This document shows positions 20,316 to 28,738 of a DNA stretch of 64,000 bases, piece by piece. The DNA lies in assembly GCA_963748545.1 (NCBI GenBank), contig CAVVJO010000029.1, forward strand, positions 1 to 64,000, in the 5' to 3' direction. Every line of letters starts with the position of its first letter. Within the stretch, counting starts at the first letter, position 1. This DNA comes from Roseiarcus sp963748545. GTDB lineage: Bacteria; Pseudomonadota; Alphaproteobacteria; Rhizobiales; Beijerinckiaceae. The notes below the pieces were generated by a model that made no database searches, was not told where the DNA came from, and saw only the letters and a list, made by a program, of their open reading frames with translations. A program made the position numbers and the translations under genes.

Positions 20316-20885
20316 TTACAGCCAGCTATCCGGATACTTTTGCTTTAGCCATATTCTTTGGTAAGAAACCTTGCCAACAAGAAGTGTAACCACGCCGATC
20401 GCCACCGGATCCACAATGAAGGACCATGGCGCATGCGTCGAAATTGCGATTAGTGGCGTAGCGCCGGCCGGCGAGTGCACTGTTCTCGTCAGAATCATCA
20501 AACAAAGGGCGGTCGCAACCGCAGTGGACATGACCGCGATGCCGTCGCCCAGTAGGTGGCAGAATATAACTCCAGTCGCCGCGCCAACGAAGTGTCCGCC
20601 AACAAGGCTTCGAGGCTGGGCCATTGGGTTGTCCAAGGCTCCAAAAAGGATAACGCACGAACCGCCAAGGGGGAACAATATGAACGGACGGTCCGCCAAG
20701 TGCAGCATGCTGGCGGACGCCAAGATCAGCGCCGTGACGACCCATGCGCCGAGCATATCCGGGCGTTGCGGGTCAAGACCCTCCACTTGGCGCCGACGCT
20801 CGCGATCCGGCTTCTTAAGGGCATGAGCAATCGTGGTGCGTATGGCGCGAAGTCCGGACGACAGCCACAAATTTCGCGCGGTCAT
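20316..20885 (-). CDS. HPP family integral membrane protein
   Basis: A 189-residue protein with four predicted membrane helices. The HPP-domain pattern is visible as PFILFPLGGSCVILFGALDNPMAQPRSLVGGHFVGAATG, with Pro/Gly-rich links and HAPWSFIVDPVAIGVVTLLVG near the end. Some HPP proteins move nitrite in plants and cyanobacteria; the role here is unknown. Its ATG overlaps the upstream MFS stop (20882-20885), so it is the last gene of the catabolic operon and may be a transport accessory. Confidence 0.8.
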   Translation of the reverse strand: MTARNLWLSSGLRAIRTTIAHALKKPDRERRRQVEGLDPQRPDMLGAWVVTALILASASMLHLADRPFILFPLGGSCVILFGALDNPMAQPRSLVGGHFVGAATGVIFCHLLGDGIAVMSTAVATALCLMILTRTVHSPAGATPLIAISTHAPWSFIVDPVAIGVVTLLVGKVSYQRIWLKQKYPDSWL

Positions 20886-22261
20886 TCCCTAGGCGTCCGG
20901 CGTGTCGTTCGGTCCCAAGCGCCGCCGTCGCCGCCTTGTCGCCGCGCCGCCAACAAGCAGACGAGACCAGCGACAGGCAATGCGACGCCGAGCAACGACA
21001 CGCTTTGCCAGCCGCCTGTCGCATACGCCCATCCACCGACAGCCGAGCCGGCCGCTCCAGCAAGGAAAAAGAACGCCATGTAAAGCCCGTTCAGTCGGCT
21101 TCGATACTCAGGTTCCGTCACGAAGATCGACCTTTGGCCAAGGACGAAGTTCACCGTCATCCCACTGTCGAGCACGATGGCGGACACGACAAGGAGGCAG
21201 AAGGCGAGACGGGGATTTTCGACATGAACCAGCGTCAGCAGGAAACCCGCCGCGACGGCCATCATGGCGCCGGCCGTCGCGACACGGGTCCATCCTCTGT
21301 CGGCGAGTCGACCCGCGATCGGAGCCGCCATCGTCCCGCCGCAACCGCCCAAAATCGCGAACAGCGCTACCCCGCTCTGGGAAAAATGAAGGCCGGGTCC
21401 AGTGAGCCGCATCGGAATCGTTGTCCAGAATAGGCTGAAAGCTCCATAGACAAAGCACTGGTAAATCGCCCGCTGTTGCAAGGTCCTTGACTTCAACGCC
21501 AGTCGACTCATCGACGATAGCAGGGCAAAATATGTCAATTTCGAATCCGGGGTCCTGATTGGCAACCGTACTGCAAGCCAGACGGTCAGGGCGAGCATTA
21601 GGGATGAGGCTAAAAGAAAGACACATCGCCAATTTGACACGGACGCAATCCAGCTCGAAACTGGACGTGCAAGCATTACCCCCGCCATGAGTCCGGTGGT
21701 TACATTGCCAACCATCGTTCCCCGAGTCTCAGGCGACGCCATGTGAGAAGCATAGGGAATTAGGATTTGTACTCCAACTGAGCCAATCCCGATTAGTAAT
21801 ACAGCAGGAAGGAACGAAGCCGCGTCGGGGGACCAAGCCGCCGCGGCCAACGCGAGGGACGTTATCCCGACAAGGCTCGTGACGAGGATGCGGTTTTCGA
21901 TCAGGTCGCCAAGAGGAACGATCAAGAATAGACCCGCGCCATAGCCAACTTGCGTCAAGGTTACCACAAGCCCGCTCGCCTCGAGCGGCAGACCGATCGC
22001 TCGCCCGATCAATCCCGCGAGTGGCTGCGCATAGTACACGTTTGCAGCGATCAGCCCGCAGGCTGCCGCCAGGAGCCACGTAAGGGACCGCGAGGCGGCG
22101 ATTTTTGCCGCATCGTCGGGCTTAAGGGTAAAGACGTCGGCCGCCCGTTCCAAAGAAGCACCCCCTATCGAGTTGATTCGCCGCCGCCAGACGACGGTGA
22201 GAGCGGGCTCCTCATACGACGTCACACTGGACGTGCAGGCTGCCACCGCGGACCTCGACAT
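20882..22261 (-). CDS. Major facilitator superfamily transporter
   Basis: Up to 459 residues with about 12 membrane segments. The first transmembrane block begins LTWLLAAACGLIAANVYYAQPLAGLIG, a pattern of the 12-TM drug/small-acid MFS group, and GDLIENR is the loop 2-3 motif. No ATG lies near the family start. The open frame begins inside the hydratase gene, and a TTG near 22153 is an alternative closer to the first helix, so the start is uncertain. Its place in the operon suggests import of the catabolic substrate or export of an intermediate. Confidence 0.85.
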   Translation of the reverse strand: MSRSAVAACTSSVTSYEEPALTVVWRRRINSIGGASLERAADVFTLKPDDAAKIAASRSLTWLLAAACGLIAANVYYAQPLAGLIGRAIGLPLEASGLVVTLTQVGYGAGLFLIVPLGDLIENRILVTSLVGITSLALAAAAWSPDAASFLPAVLLIGIGSVGVQILIPYASHMASPETRGTMVGNVTTGLMAGVMLARPVSSWIASVSNWRCVFLLASSLMLALTVWLAVRLPIRTPDSKLTYFALLSSMSRLALKSRTLQQRAIYQCFVYGAFSLFWTTIPMRLTGPGLHFSQSGVALFAILGGCGGTMAAPIAGRLADRGWTRVATAGAMMAVAAGFLLTLVHVENPRLAFCLLVVSAIVLDSGMTVNFVLGQRSIFVTEPEYRSRLNGLYMAFFFLAGAAGSAVGGWAYATGGWQSVSLLGVALPVAGLVCLLAARRQGGDGGAWDRTTRRTPRE

Positions 22262-22955
22262 GGTCTCCCGGGCCGACAGGATGTATTCCGAGCGGCGTTC
22301 CGGTCAGGATGAGATGTCCCGGCGACAGTGCGCCGCCGTAGCGCCTTAGGTTGGCCTCGAGCCATTGCAGCGACGCAGCCGCGCCTCCGGTCAAACTCCA
22401 GAGCGCCCCCTGATCGATCGGTGTGCCGTTGACCAGAACGCTCAAGCTCGGCGTTGCTCCCTGTCCGAGCGCGTCGAACACTCCGGTCTCGTCCGGCAGC
22501 ACGACGCCGGCGTTCAAGCCGTTGTTCACAATGAGCTCCGACAAAGTCTTCGGCTCACTACGAAAGACAAAATTGTGGAGCTCAATGACAGGAAAGACAG
22601 CCGCGATCCTCCCGTCCTCGCCTATTCGCGCCGCCATCTCACCTTCAATTGCTAGGTTGGCGAACGACGAAGCGTCGAGCCTTGCGCCTGAGCGGCGGAG
22701 TTCACTCTCGAACAACACCGCGTGGATTGGACCGCGGAGACCGAACTGCCGCTCGATCTCCGCGCTCGTACACCCGACTTTAAAGCCCGCAATCTTATCC
22801 CCGTCCCGGACCCTCAGCCGAGCGACCTCTGTTTGAACGTGATAGGCTTCCTCGAGGCTGAGCGAGCCACGCCGTTCGCCGAAGTACGTGCCAGGCGACA
22901 GACGGCGATAGTCTGCAATCTGACGCGCTGCGAGGTCCTCGATGGCTATATCCAT
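22212..22955 (-). CDS. 2-keto-4-pentenoate hydratase-like protein (MhpD/FAH superfamily)
   Basis: A 247-residue protein with GFKVGCTS and QFGLRGPIHAVLFESE near residue 60-85, an acidic metal-site region AIEGEMAARIGEDG and a C-terminal LSPGHLILTGTPLGIHPVGPGDHVEV. This order is typical of hydratases and decarboxylases acting on 2-keto-4-enoates in meta-cleavage-type pathways. It lies 57 nt after the alpha/beta hydrolase gene and overlaps the open MFS frame. The precise substrate cannot be read from sequence. The frame is intact. Confidence 0.85.
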   Translation of the reverse strand: MDIAIEDLAARQIADYRRLSPGTYFGERRGSLSLEEAYHVQTEVARLRVRDGDKIAGFKVGCTSAEIERQFGLRGPIHAVLFESELRRSGARLDASSFANLAIEGEMAARIGEDGRIAAVFPVIELHNFVFRSEPKTLSELIVNNGLNAGVVLPDETGVFDALGQGATPSLSVLVNGTPIDQGALWSLTGGAAASLQWLEANLRRYGGALSPGHLILTGTPLGIHPVGPGDHVEVRGGSLHVQCDVV

Positions 22956-23012
22956 GTGTTCCTCGGCCAGTTTCTTCAGCGTTCGCCGGGAGGTCGACGA
23001 CTTGTCTCGAGT

Positions 23013-23958
23013 TTAGCGCTTCGCAGCGGCAGGCTCGGCCAGGAATTCGAGGATGATCCTGTTGAAATCATCAGGTCGCTCGTCCGGAACCCAATGCCCA
23101 CAATGCTCAATCACCTCGCCTCGAACGTTCGAAGCGAGTTCCGGCCATGCCCTGGCGCACGATGTCGCCGAGGAAACCGGCTCCCCCGATCGCAAGCACC
23201 GGCATGGTCAATGGAGTTCGCGAAGTTTCCTTGTTGTGCTCGGCGTCAATGAAGTGCGTCCGGTAGTAGTTGAGCGCTCGCAACCCCCCGGGAGCGGAGT
23301 AGCAGCGAACATATTCGTCTAGGTCTTCCTCGGGCACGGCTCCCGGAACATAGGCGAAATTGTTGTGGAACCAGCGGAGATACATCCGCTCGCGGCCCGC
23401 GATCAGAGCCTCGGGGATGTCTTCCGCGTCATGGAAGGCAAGGTGCCAAACCTTGCGTCCCAGGCCGTCGGTCGCGAAAGGATGCTGCATGCACGCCTCG
23501 TATCCGAAGCCCGGCATGATCATTTCCACGATGGCGAGCTTTGATACGAATGAGGGATGGGCGGCGGCCAACGCGTAGGCGACCGCGCCACCGAAGTCAT
23601 GACCGATGACGACCGCCTTTTTCAACCCGAGGTGCTGGAGGAGCTGCCAGATATCCTCGGCCATCGTGCGCTTGTCGTACCCGTTCAAGGGGCGTTCAGA
23701 GTCTCCCACTCCCCTCATATCGGGCGCGATCACGAAGTATTTTTCGGCCAGCGCAGGAATGACGCTCCGCTTCCACTCGTACCAAGTCTGGGCGAAACCA
23801 TGCAGCAGCACGATGGGTTCGCCCTGCCCCGCGGTCACATAGTGCAGCAGAATTCCATTGGCCCTGTGCATCCGATGGTTCATGATTGTTGTGGCTGCCG
23901 TTGGCGTAAGCGCATTCATCTTGTTCCTCCTCGTCATCTGTTTGTCATCAAGCTTCAT
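23013..23958 (-). CDS. Alpha/beta hydrolase (epoxide hydrolase/haloalkanoate dehalogenase-like), one-base frameshift
   Basis: The first part (residues 1 to about 272) shows the oxyanion HGFAQTWYEW, GVGDSERP and nucleophile elbow GHDFGG with Asp as nucleophile. That residue is typical of epoxide hydrolases and haloacetate dehalogenases rather than Ser esterases. The C-terminal part with the catalytic His (EHCGHWVPDERPDDFNRIILEFL) is in another frame. The join is near 23143, where one extra G is present; the span is 946 nt (315 codons plus 1). An internal start at MNHRMHRANGILLHY is possible. It lies between the SDR and hydratase genes. Confidence 0.85.
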
Positions 23959-23976
23959 TTTTGTCGGAGCATTCCG

Positions 23977-24780
23977 TTACTGTAGTATCATGCCGCCATC
24001 TACTTGAATGGATTGCCCGGTCATGTAATCCGAGTCGTGAGACGCTAAAAAAGCTGCTATTCCTGCGCAATCTTCTGGCACGGATACACGCCCAAGCAGG
24101 ATGCCCCTACTGAACTCTTCCATGCCCTGCCCCACTCGCTCAGTGCGACCAAACTCGATCATGTCGCTATCGAGTTTGCGCCAGAGTTCGGTGGCAACGA
24201 TCCCTGGGCATATGCCATTGACGGTAATGCCGTATGGCGAGAACTCCCGCGCCCCTGCCTGGGTCAGGGCGACGACGGCGAACTTGCTTGCGCTGTAATG
24301 CGAAACCAGCGCAAAGCCCTGCTTGCCAGCCACCGAGGCGGTATTGATGATCTTGCCGGGCGTCTTCTGGGCGATCATTTGCTTGGCGGCTTCCTGCATG
24401 CCCACCAATACGCCAAGGCCGTTGACCCGCATGACCAGGTCCCAGTCCTCCTCTGTAACGTCCAGGAAAGGCTTGGCCTTGGCGACGCCCGCATTGTTGA
24501 ACATGACGTCGAGCTTCCCGAAGCGAGCGACCGTTGTTTTGATGGCTTTCTGAACGGCGTCGCGGTTGGTCACGTCGCAATGAGCGGCAAAAGCGGCGCT
24601 CCCGGCATCGACAATCTCCCGGACGGTCAACTCCGCGACCTCAAGATTGATGTCTGCAATGCAGACAGAGGCGCCCTCTGACGCCAGGCGAACCGCCATC
24701 GCCTTTCCGATACCCATTGCGCCCCCGGTGACGACGCAGCTTGTGTCTTTTAGTCTCATCAAGGCCTCCACCAAATTCAT
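23977..24780 (-). CDS. Short-chain dehydrogenase/reductase (SDR)
   Basis: A 267-residue classical SDR. Cofactor motif TGGAMGIGKAMA, Asp in IADIN favouring NAD(H), NNAG motif MFNNAGVAKA, catalytic Ser in NTASVAGKQG, YxxxK as YSASK, and the C-terminal GQSIQVDGGM are all visible. MRLKDTSC, seven codons in (24759), may be the true start. It probably oxidises a secondary alcohol to a ketone in the pathway encoded by this operon. It follows the small barrel protein gene across a strong hairpin. Confidence 0.9.
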   Translation of the reverse strand: MNLVEALMRLKDTSCVVTGGAMGIGKAMAVRLASEGASVCIADINLEVAELTVREIVDAGSAAFAAHCDVTNRDAVQKAIKTTVARFGKLDVMFNNAGVAKAKPFLDVTEEDWDLVMRVNGLGVLVGMQEAAKQMIAQKTPGKIINTASVAGKQGFALVSHYSASKFAVVALTQAGAREFSPYGITVNGICPGIVATELWRKLDSDMIEFGRTERVGQGMEEFSRGILLGRVSVPEDCAGIAAFLASHDSDYMTGQSIQVDGGMILQ

Positions 24781-24788
24781 AATAATAT

Positions 24789-24815
24789 GACAGCCAATCC
24801 TTGGGATTGGCTGTC
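24789..24815. terminator. 11-bp perfect hairpin between two operon genes
   Basis: GACAGCCAATC (24789-24799) and GATTGGCTGTC (24805-24815) form a perfect 11-bp stem with a 5-nt loop. On the minus strand it is followed by ATATTATTATG, AT-rich but not a run of T. It may partly terminate or stabilise the transcript between the barrel protein (ends 24834) and the SDR gene (starts 24780). Confidence 0.5.
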
Positions 24816-24833
24816 AGTCTGTTTTCGTCTTGT

Positions 24834-25160
24834 CTAGGTTACTTTCAGGATGTCAGCCCCTTCATAAAGGGCCCAGACATAGTTTTTGGTCCCATCTTCT
24901 CTCAAATGTTTATTGTCATAATTCTTGGGATGATTCCAAAACCTACGTACATCTTCTTCTGTCTTATAGGTTGCTATTATGCACCAACGCTGTCCGCCGC
25001 CGATTGTCGTGCCAGGAAAGTGCACGGGCACCTCCGGGGTTCGACGCCCCATCACCACAAGGTCTCCACCGAGTTCCTGCACAATAGGACCAGCAGTCGT
25101 GAGATATTTGCGATAGACAGCTTCGTCTTTCAGGTCGAATAGGTTTAGCGCATAGAACAT
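24834..25160 (-). CDS. Small dimeric alpha/beta-barrel protein (DUF1330-like)
   Basis: A 108-residue protein starting MFYALNLFDLKDEAVYRKYLTTAGPIV, with GGDLVVMGRRTPE and WCIIATYKTEEDVRRFWNHPKNYDNKHLR. The pattern of two beta-alpha-beta halves is that of ferredoxin-like dimeric barrels, many of which act on or bind small ketones and acids. The start at 25160 is chosen over one nine codons upstream because it begins at the first beta strand and GAGAGGAGAG lies just ahead. The function is unknown. Confidence 0.75.
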   Translation of the reverse strand: MFYALNLFDLKDEAVYRKYLTTAGPIVQELGGDLVVMGRRTPEVPVHFPGTTIGGGQRWCIIATYKTEEDVRRFWNHPKNYDNKHLREDGTKNYVWALYEGADILKVT

Positions 25161-25181
25161 TGCTTCTCTCCTCTCCTTGTT

Positions 25182-25201
25182 CTCCATATATTCATATGGA
25201 G
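25182..25201. promoter_or_regulatory. 20-bp palindrome upstream of the barrel protein gene
   Basis: CTCCATAT-ATTC-ATATGGAG is a perfect 8-bp inverted repeat with a 4-nt centre, 22 nt before the start at 25160. A second inverted repeat TCCATCG-TTGCAG-CGATGGA follows at 25206-25225. Both share TCCAT/ATGGA. Either could be an operator or a processing hairpin between the racemase-like gene and the barrel gene. Confidence 0.4.
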
Positions 25202-25257
25202 TTGCTCCATCGTTGCAGCGATGGAAATCGGTATAAGCGCTCCTCCTGCGTCTTCTT

Positions 25258-26365
25258 TTATCCGTCGTTTAGTGCAAACTTCGTGACCGCCTCCTCATTC
25301 CAACGGAGTCCGATGCCAAAACCGCGAAGCGGAACTGCCTTTCCGTCGATCACCTTGAGGGGCTCTTCAAGGATCGGGGCGGCCCAATCCACGAACTCCA
25401 GCCAATGGGCCGTGGGCGTTGCAGCCAGCAGGTGGACGCTGACCTCCGGGAAGAGATGCGACGACACCTCCCGCCCGTAGGCCGCCGCCAGACTCGCGGC
25501 GCTCCGCCAACCAGTCACGCCGCCGATACGATCGAGATCAAGCATGACGTAGTCCGCGGCCGCCGCCTCAAGCGACGCCAACATCGGGCTCAGACCGAGG
25601 AAATTCTCGCCCGCTTAAAATCGGAGTCTTCGTCGCCCTAGCGATCTGCGCCGAATGACGATAATCGTCGTGTCGGATCGGCTCCTCGATCCAATAGACG
25701 CCTTCGTTGTCGAGAGCGCGGCACATTTCCATGGCGTCAGCGAAGGTGAGCGCCTGATTGAAGTCGATCATCAGAAGAGCGTCGCCCGGGATCTGCGCCC
25801 TCACGGCCCGCACCCTTGCCAAATCCGCGCCGAGATCTGATCCCCCAACGCGAAGTTTCACGGCGCGAAATCCCTCCGCCAGAAGCTCCTCTGCCTCATA
25901 CGCGGCGGCCTTTGGAGGCATGAGGCCGAGACCGTTACTGTTGTAGGCGTCGATTGGTTTGGGAGCCGAACCAAGAAGAGTCGAAAGCGGCAGTTCCGCT
26001 TCAATCGCCAGCGCATCCCATGCGGCTACGTCGATTGCGGATGCGGCCATCACGAGGGGTCCCGCCAGTCCCGGAAGCTTGAAGCGCCGCCCGAGCCACC
26101 GACTCAGGGACAGCGGCTCGACCGGAACGCCGGCCAGAGCCTCGCTGAGACTGCGGAAGATCGGCTGAAGGGAGCGGGCTATCGAGACGTGGTAACAGAA
26201 GGCGTACGAACGTCCTGTGATCCCTTCTTCTGTCTCCAAGTCGAGCAACAGCAGCGCAGCCGTATCGATCGTCTCAACGCTGGTGCCGAGTGGGCGCGCC
26301 ATTGGCACCGCGACTGGCCTGGCCACCAGGGATCGAAGCGTGAGGGAGGAGGTTCCCGCACGCAT
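25258..26365 (-). CDS. Mandelate racemase/muconate-lactonizing enzyme family protein, one-base frameshift
   Basis: The N-terminal part (to about residue 250) and the C-terminal part are in two frames joined at about 25615. Removing one A there restores the run TPILAGENFLGLSPMLAS. Metal ligands DFNQ, EEP and GEN are visible. The C-terminal SSHLFPEVSVHLLAATPTAHWLE closely follows the mandelate racemase pattern with its catalytic His and Glu. KLRVG replaces the usual KxK, so the (S)-specific base may be altered. The span is 1108 nt, one over 369 codons. Its start overlaps the preceding panE-like stop by 1 nt (TGATG). Substrate unknown, probably a 2-hydroxy acid or sugar acid. Confidence 0.85.
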
Positions 26366-27285
26366 CAGCGCCGTCCGTCAGCTGAGAGCGCCAGAATATC
26401 CGCGATCGCTCGATTGAACGGCGTAGCCGCCCCGACGGCGGCTCCGAGCCTTACGACGCCCCCACTGAGCCAGGGAGTTTCCAGCCGGTTTCCGCGTTCC
26501 ATGTCGACAGCCATCGACGATGTCATCGTTTCCGGCAGCGTGTCGCAGAACGCAAGGCGGCTTTCGGCGTAATCCGCAGCAAGCGCGACGCCTTTTGCCC
26601 GCCCAACTTGAACGACCTCGCGCATAACGTCGAGCAGAAACGCACGGGTCTGCGGATTCGAGCGGATCGGGCCGATTGTCGCGCGCATCGTGGCCGTCGT
26701 CGCTGAGAGGCCGACAAGAAAGACGAACTTCTCCCAAATCGCGCGCTGGATATCTCCACTCAGCTCGGCCTCGATGTTGGCCCGTTGGCACGCTTCCAGG
26801 AAAGCTTGGCATCGGACCGAAGGCCTTCCGTCGTACTCCCCGAATACAAGTCGTTGCATCGTTCCGTTATGAGCGATGACGCCCGGTTCCGCGATGGATG
26901 CAGCGATATAACTGACGCCGCCGACGATAGCGTCGTTGCCGAGAACGCCTCGCAGAATATCGTCTTTATCGACGCCATTTTGGAACGATATGACGGCTGT
27001 TTCGCCCGAAACGAGAGGAGCCACGGCGCGCGCTGCCGCCTCCGTGTCCCACAGCTTGACCCCCATGAGGACGAGGTCGACGCGACCCAATTTTCGGGCG
27101 TCATCGCTCGCGACGACCTTCCGCAGATGCAGATCGCCGAGCTGACTTCTGATCCGCAATCCGTCCTTTACGAGCGCCGCGAGGGTCGCGCCTCTCGCGA
27201 TGAAAACGACATCCGCGCCGCCTTCAGCAAGCCTGCCGCCAAAATAGCCGCCAATGCCGCCTGCTCCCATAATCGCGATGCGCAC
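26365..27285 (-). CDS. 2-dehydropantoate 2-reductase family oxidoreductase
   Basis: A 306-residue ApbA/PanE-family protein. It has the Rossmann motif MRIAIMGAGGIGGYFGGRLAEGG, the VKLWDTE and FQNGVD segments, a catalytic Lys in AIWEKFVFLVG, and a C-terminal domain with TSSMAVDMERGNRLE. In pantothenate synthesis it would reduce ketopantoate. As the first gene of a catabolic operon, with the racemase-like gene overlapping it, it more likely reduces or oxidises another 2-keto/2-hydroxy acid. A 16-bp palindrome lies 28 nt upstream. Confidence 0.87.
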   Translation of the reverse strand: MRIAIMGAGGIGGYFGGRLAEGGADVVFIARGATLAALVKDGLRIRSQLGDLHLRKVVASDDARKLGRVDLVLMGVKLWDTEAAARAVAPLVSGETAVISFQNGVDKDDILRGVLGNDAIVGGVSYIAASIAEPGVIAHNGTMQRLVFGEYDGRPSVRCQAFLEACQRANIEAELSGDIQRAIWEKFVFLVGLSATTATMRATIGPIRSNPQTRAFLLDVMREVVQVGRAKGVALAADYAESRLAFCDTLPETMTSSMAVDMERGNRLETPWLSGGVVRLGAAVGAATPFNRAIADILALSADGRR

Positions 27286-27312
27286 CGGGAACTCCTCCCT
27301 ACATTTCGATTC

Positions 27313-27328
27313 TTGAATACATATTCAA
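27313..27328. promoter_or_regulatory. Candidate operator TTGAATACATATTCAA between panE-like gene and tetR
   Basis: A palindrome with 6-bp arms TTGAAT/ATTCAA and an ACAT centre, 28 nt before the start of the minus-strand catabolic operon. It lies in the divergent region facing the TetR gene at 27510. TetR regulators usually bind such palindromes beside their own gene, so it is the best operator candidate for this regulator. No binding data exist here. Confidence 0.5.
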
Positions 27329-27509
27329 AAACTCTCTGTCAAGAGGTCTTGGAATCTCTTCGAAGGCGGCCCCACCCGCGCTGCAAGACCGAGTTCTGAC
27401 GACGCAAACCGTGGTCTAAATCGACCCGGCGCAGGGGCGCGGTCTCGATTGACTTTCCAACGGCAATCGGGTATTTGGCGGTCTCACCAATGAGAACTGT
27501 CGCTCAATA

Positions 27510-28125
27510 ATGGCTCGCCCTAAGCAATTTGACCCGGAGATCGCCCTCGATTTAGCGGTCGATATTTTTTGGGAGAGCGGATTCGAGGCGACGAGCATTG
27601 AGAGGCTTTGCCGTCGCCTCAAGCTCAACCCCGGCAGTCTTTATGGCGCCTACGGCGACAAGCGCGCGCTTTTCATCGCCATTCTCGACCGCTACGTCGA
27701 CAAGGTTTCCCTCGAGGCGATTCAGCGGATTTCGGGGAGCCCGTCTGGAATATTAGGAATAGTCAACTATTTCAACTTTCTCATCGAAGCCATCGTCGGC
27801 GGCAAACGCCGCTGGGGATGTCTGATCACAAATTCGCTGATCGAACTCGCGGCCCGCGAGCCTGAGATCGCCGCAAAGGTGGAACTGCACTTCACTCGGC
27901 TCGAGACGGCGTTCGCCAGCGCGTTGGCGCGCGCACAAGCCGCGGGTGAGTTGCGGCCCGGATTTGGGCCCGAGTTCGGCGCCGTACTTCGTGTGCGTGG
28001 TGCAGGGCCTCAATGTGCTTGCACGAACGAAGCCGCCGCGCGCGCGGCTAAGGGCCATTGTCGACGTGGCCCTGGACCCGCTGTGCGACGGCGCGATTCT
28101 GCTTGGTCCCAAATCTGTCGCTTGA
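27510..28125 (+). CDS. TetR family transcriptional regulator, one-base frameshift
   Basis: The N-terminal HTH (MARPKQFDPEIALDLAVDIFWESGFEATSIERLCRRLKLNPGSLYGAYGDKRALF) is complete. At about 27987 one extra base shifts the frame; read in the other frame the protein continues FVCVVQGLNVLARTKPPRAR and ends GAILLGPKSVA with TGA at 28123-28125. The span is 616 nt (205 codons plus 1). It resembles the AcuR/YcdC-like TetR group by its ILGIVNYF and CLITNSLIELAARE segments. It lies opposite the catabolic operon and probably controls it. Confidence 0.85.
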
Positions 28126-28144
28126 CGGTGTCTCGTCAGATACT

Positions 28145-28160
28145 CATCAGTCGTCTGCTG
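28145..28160. promoter_or_regulatory. Imperfect copy of the 16-bp CATCAG-TCGT-CTGATG element
   Basis: CATCAGTCGTCTGCTG differs at one base from the perfect element found upstream of the crotonase and PfpI genes. It lies 20 nt after the tetR stop and faces no start codon closely, so it may be an auxiliary site. Confidence 0.5.
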
Positions 28161-28634
28161 ACTTAAGTGCAAGGCGGGCAGGTAGCGAATGGACCGCAAT
28201 GCCGCAGGCAATTGCGTGCGCGCGGCGAGGATCGTCGCCGGATATGGCGCGCGTGATGATCGTAGAAGAATTCCGGATCCGCGGCGCGTACGTCGCACGC
28301 TATGGGTTGGAATGTGGGCGAAGCCAGCTTTCAATCGCAATTGAAGCGAGCGATCGCCGTTCCCGATCGCGCCGTTCTCCAGAGCGCGCGCAATGGGATC
28401 GGGCTCTGTCTCGGAAGGTTTGCGACCACACGGCTTTCCTGGCGCCTTGCGCGGCTTGATCGCAGTGACCGCAAGATCAGCGCGTGATCCTGACCTGCTG
28501 TCGCCCGCCGGAGCGAGGGGTACCGCGCTTGGCACGTCACGGCATCGAGATTTTTGAAAGGAAAGAAGCCGCTGCGCCCGACCGCGCCCACCCGAGCGGA
28601 TTGACACGATCTGAAGCCGCCGCTAACATGCTAT

Positions 28635-28650
28635 CATCAGTCGTCTGATG
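28635..28650. promoter_or_regulatory. Perfect CATCAG-TCGT-CTGATG operator upstream of the crotonase gene
   Basis: The inverted arms CATCAG/CTGATG around TCGT lie 89 nt before the start at 28739. The identical 16-mer recurs at 35603-35618. GntR/FCD regulators bind short palindromes of this size, and such a regulator is encoded at 36435, so it is the proposed binder (inference). Confidence 0.6.
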
Positions 28651-28738
28651 AATGCGAAGCACGCGGACGAAGTTAGACGAGAAGGGTGGGTCTCCATAGG
28701 GAAGCTCTCTCCTCGGCCAACAAGGGAGGAAGCGAAGC

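Larger units (their letters stand above)
28126..28738. other. Intergenic region between tetR and the crotonase gene
   Basis: About 610 nt with no recognisable gene; the open frames on the minus strand have no family features. It contains two copies of the CATCAGTCGTCTGATG-type element (28145-28160 and 28635-28650). The second copy and an AGGGAGG ribosome-binding sequence (28723-28729) precede the crotonase gene, so a promoter is expected near 28600-28700. Confidence 0.5.
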
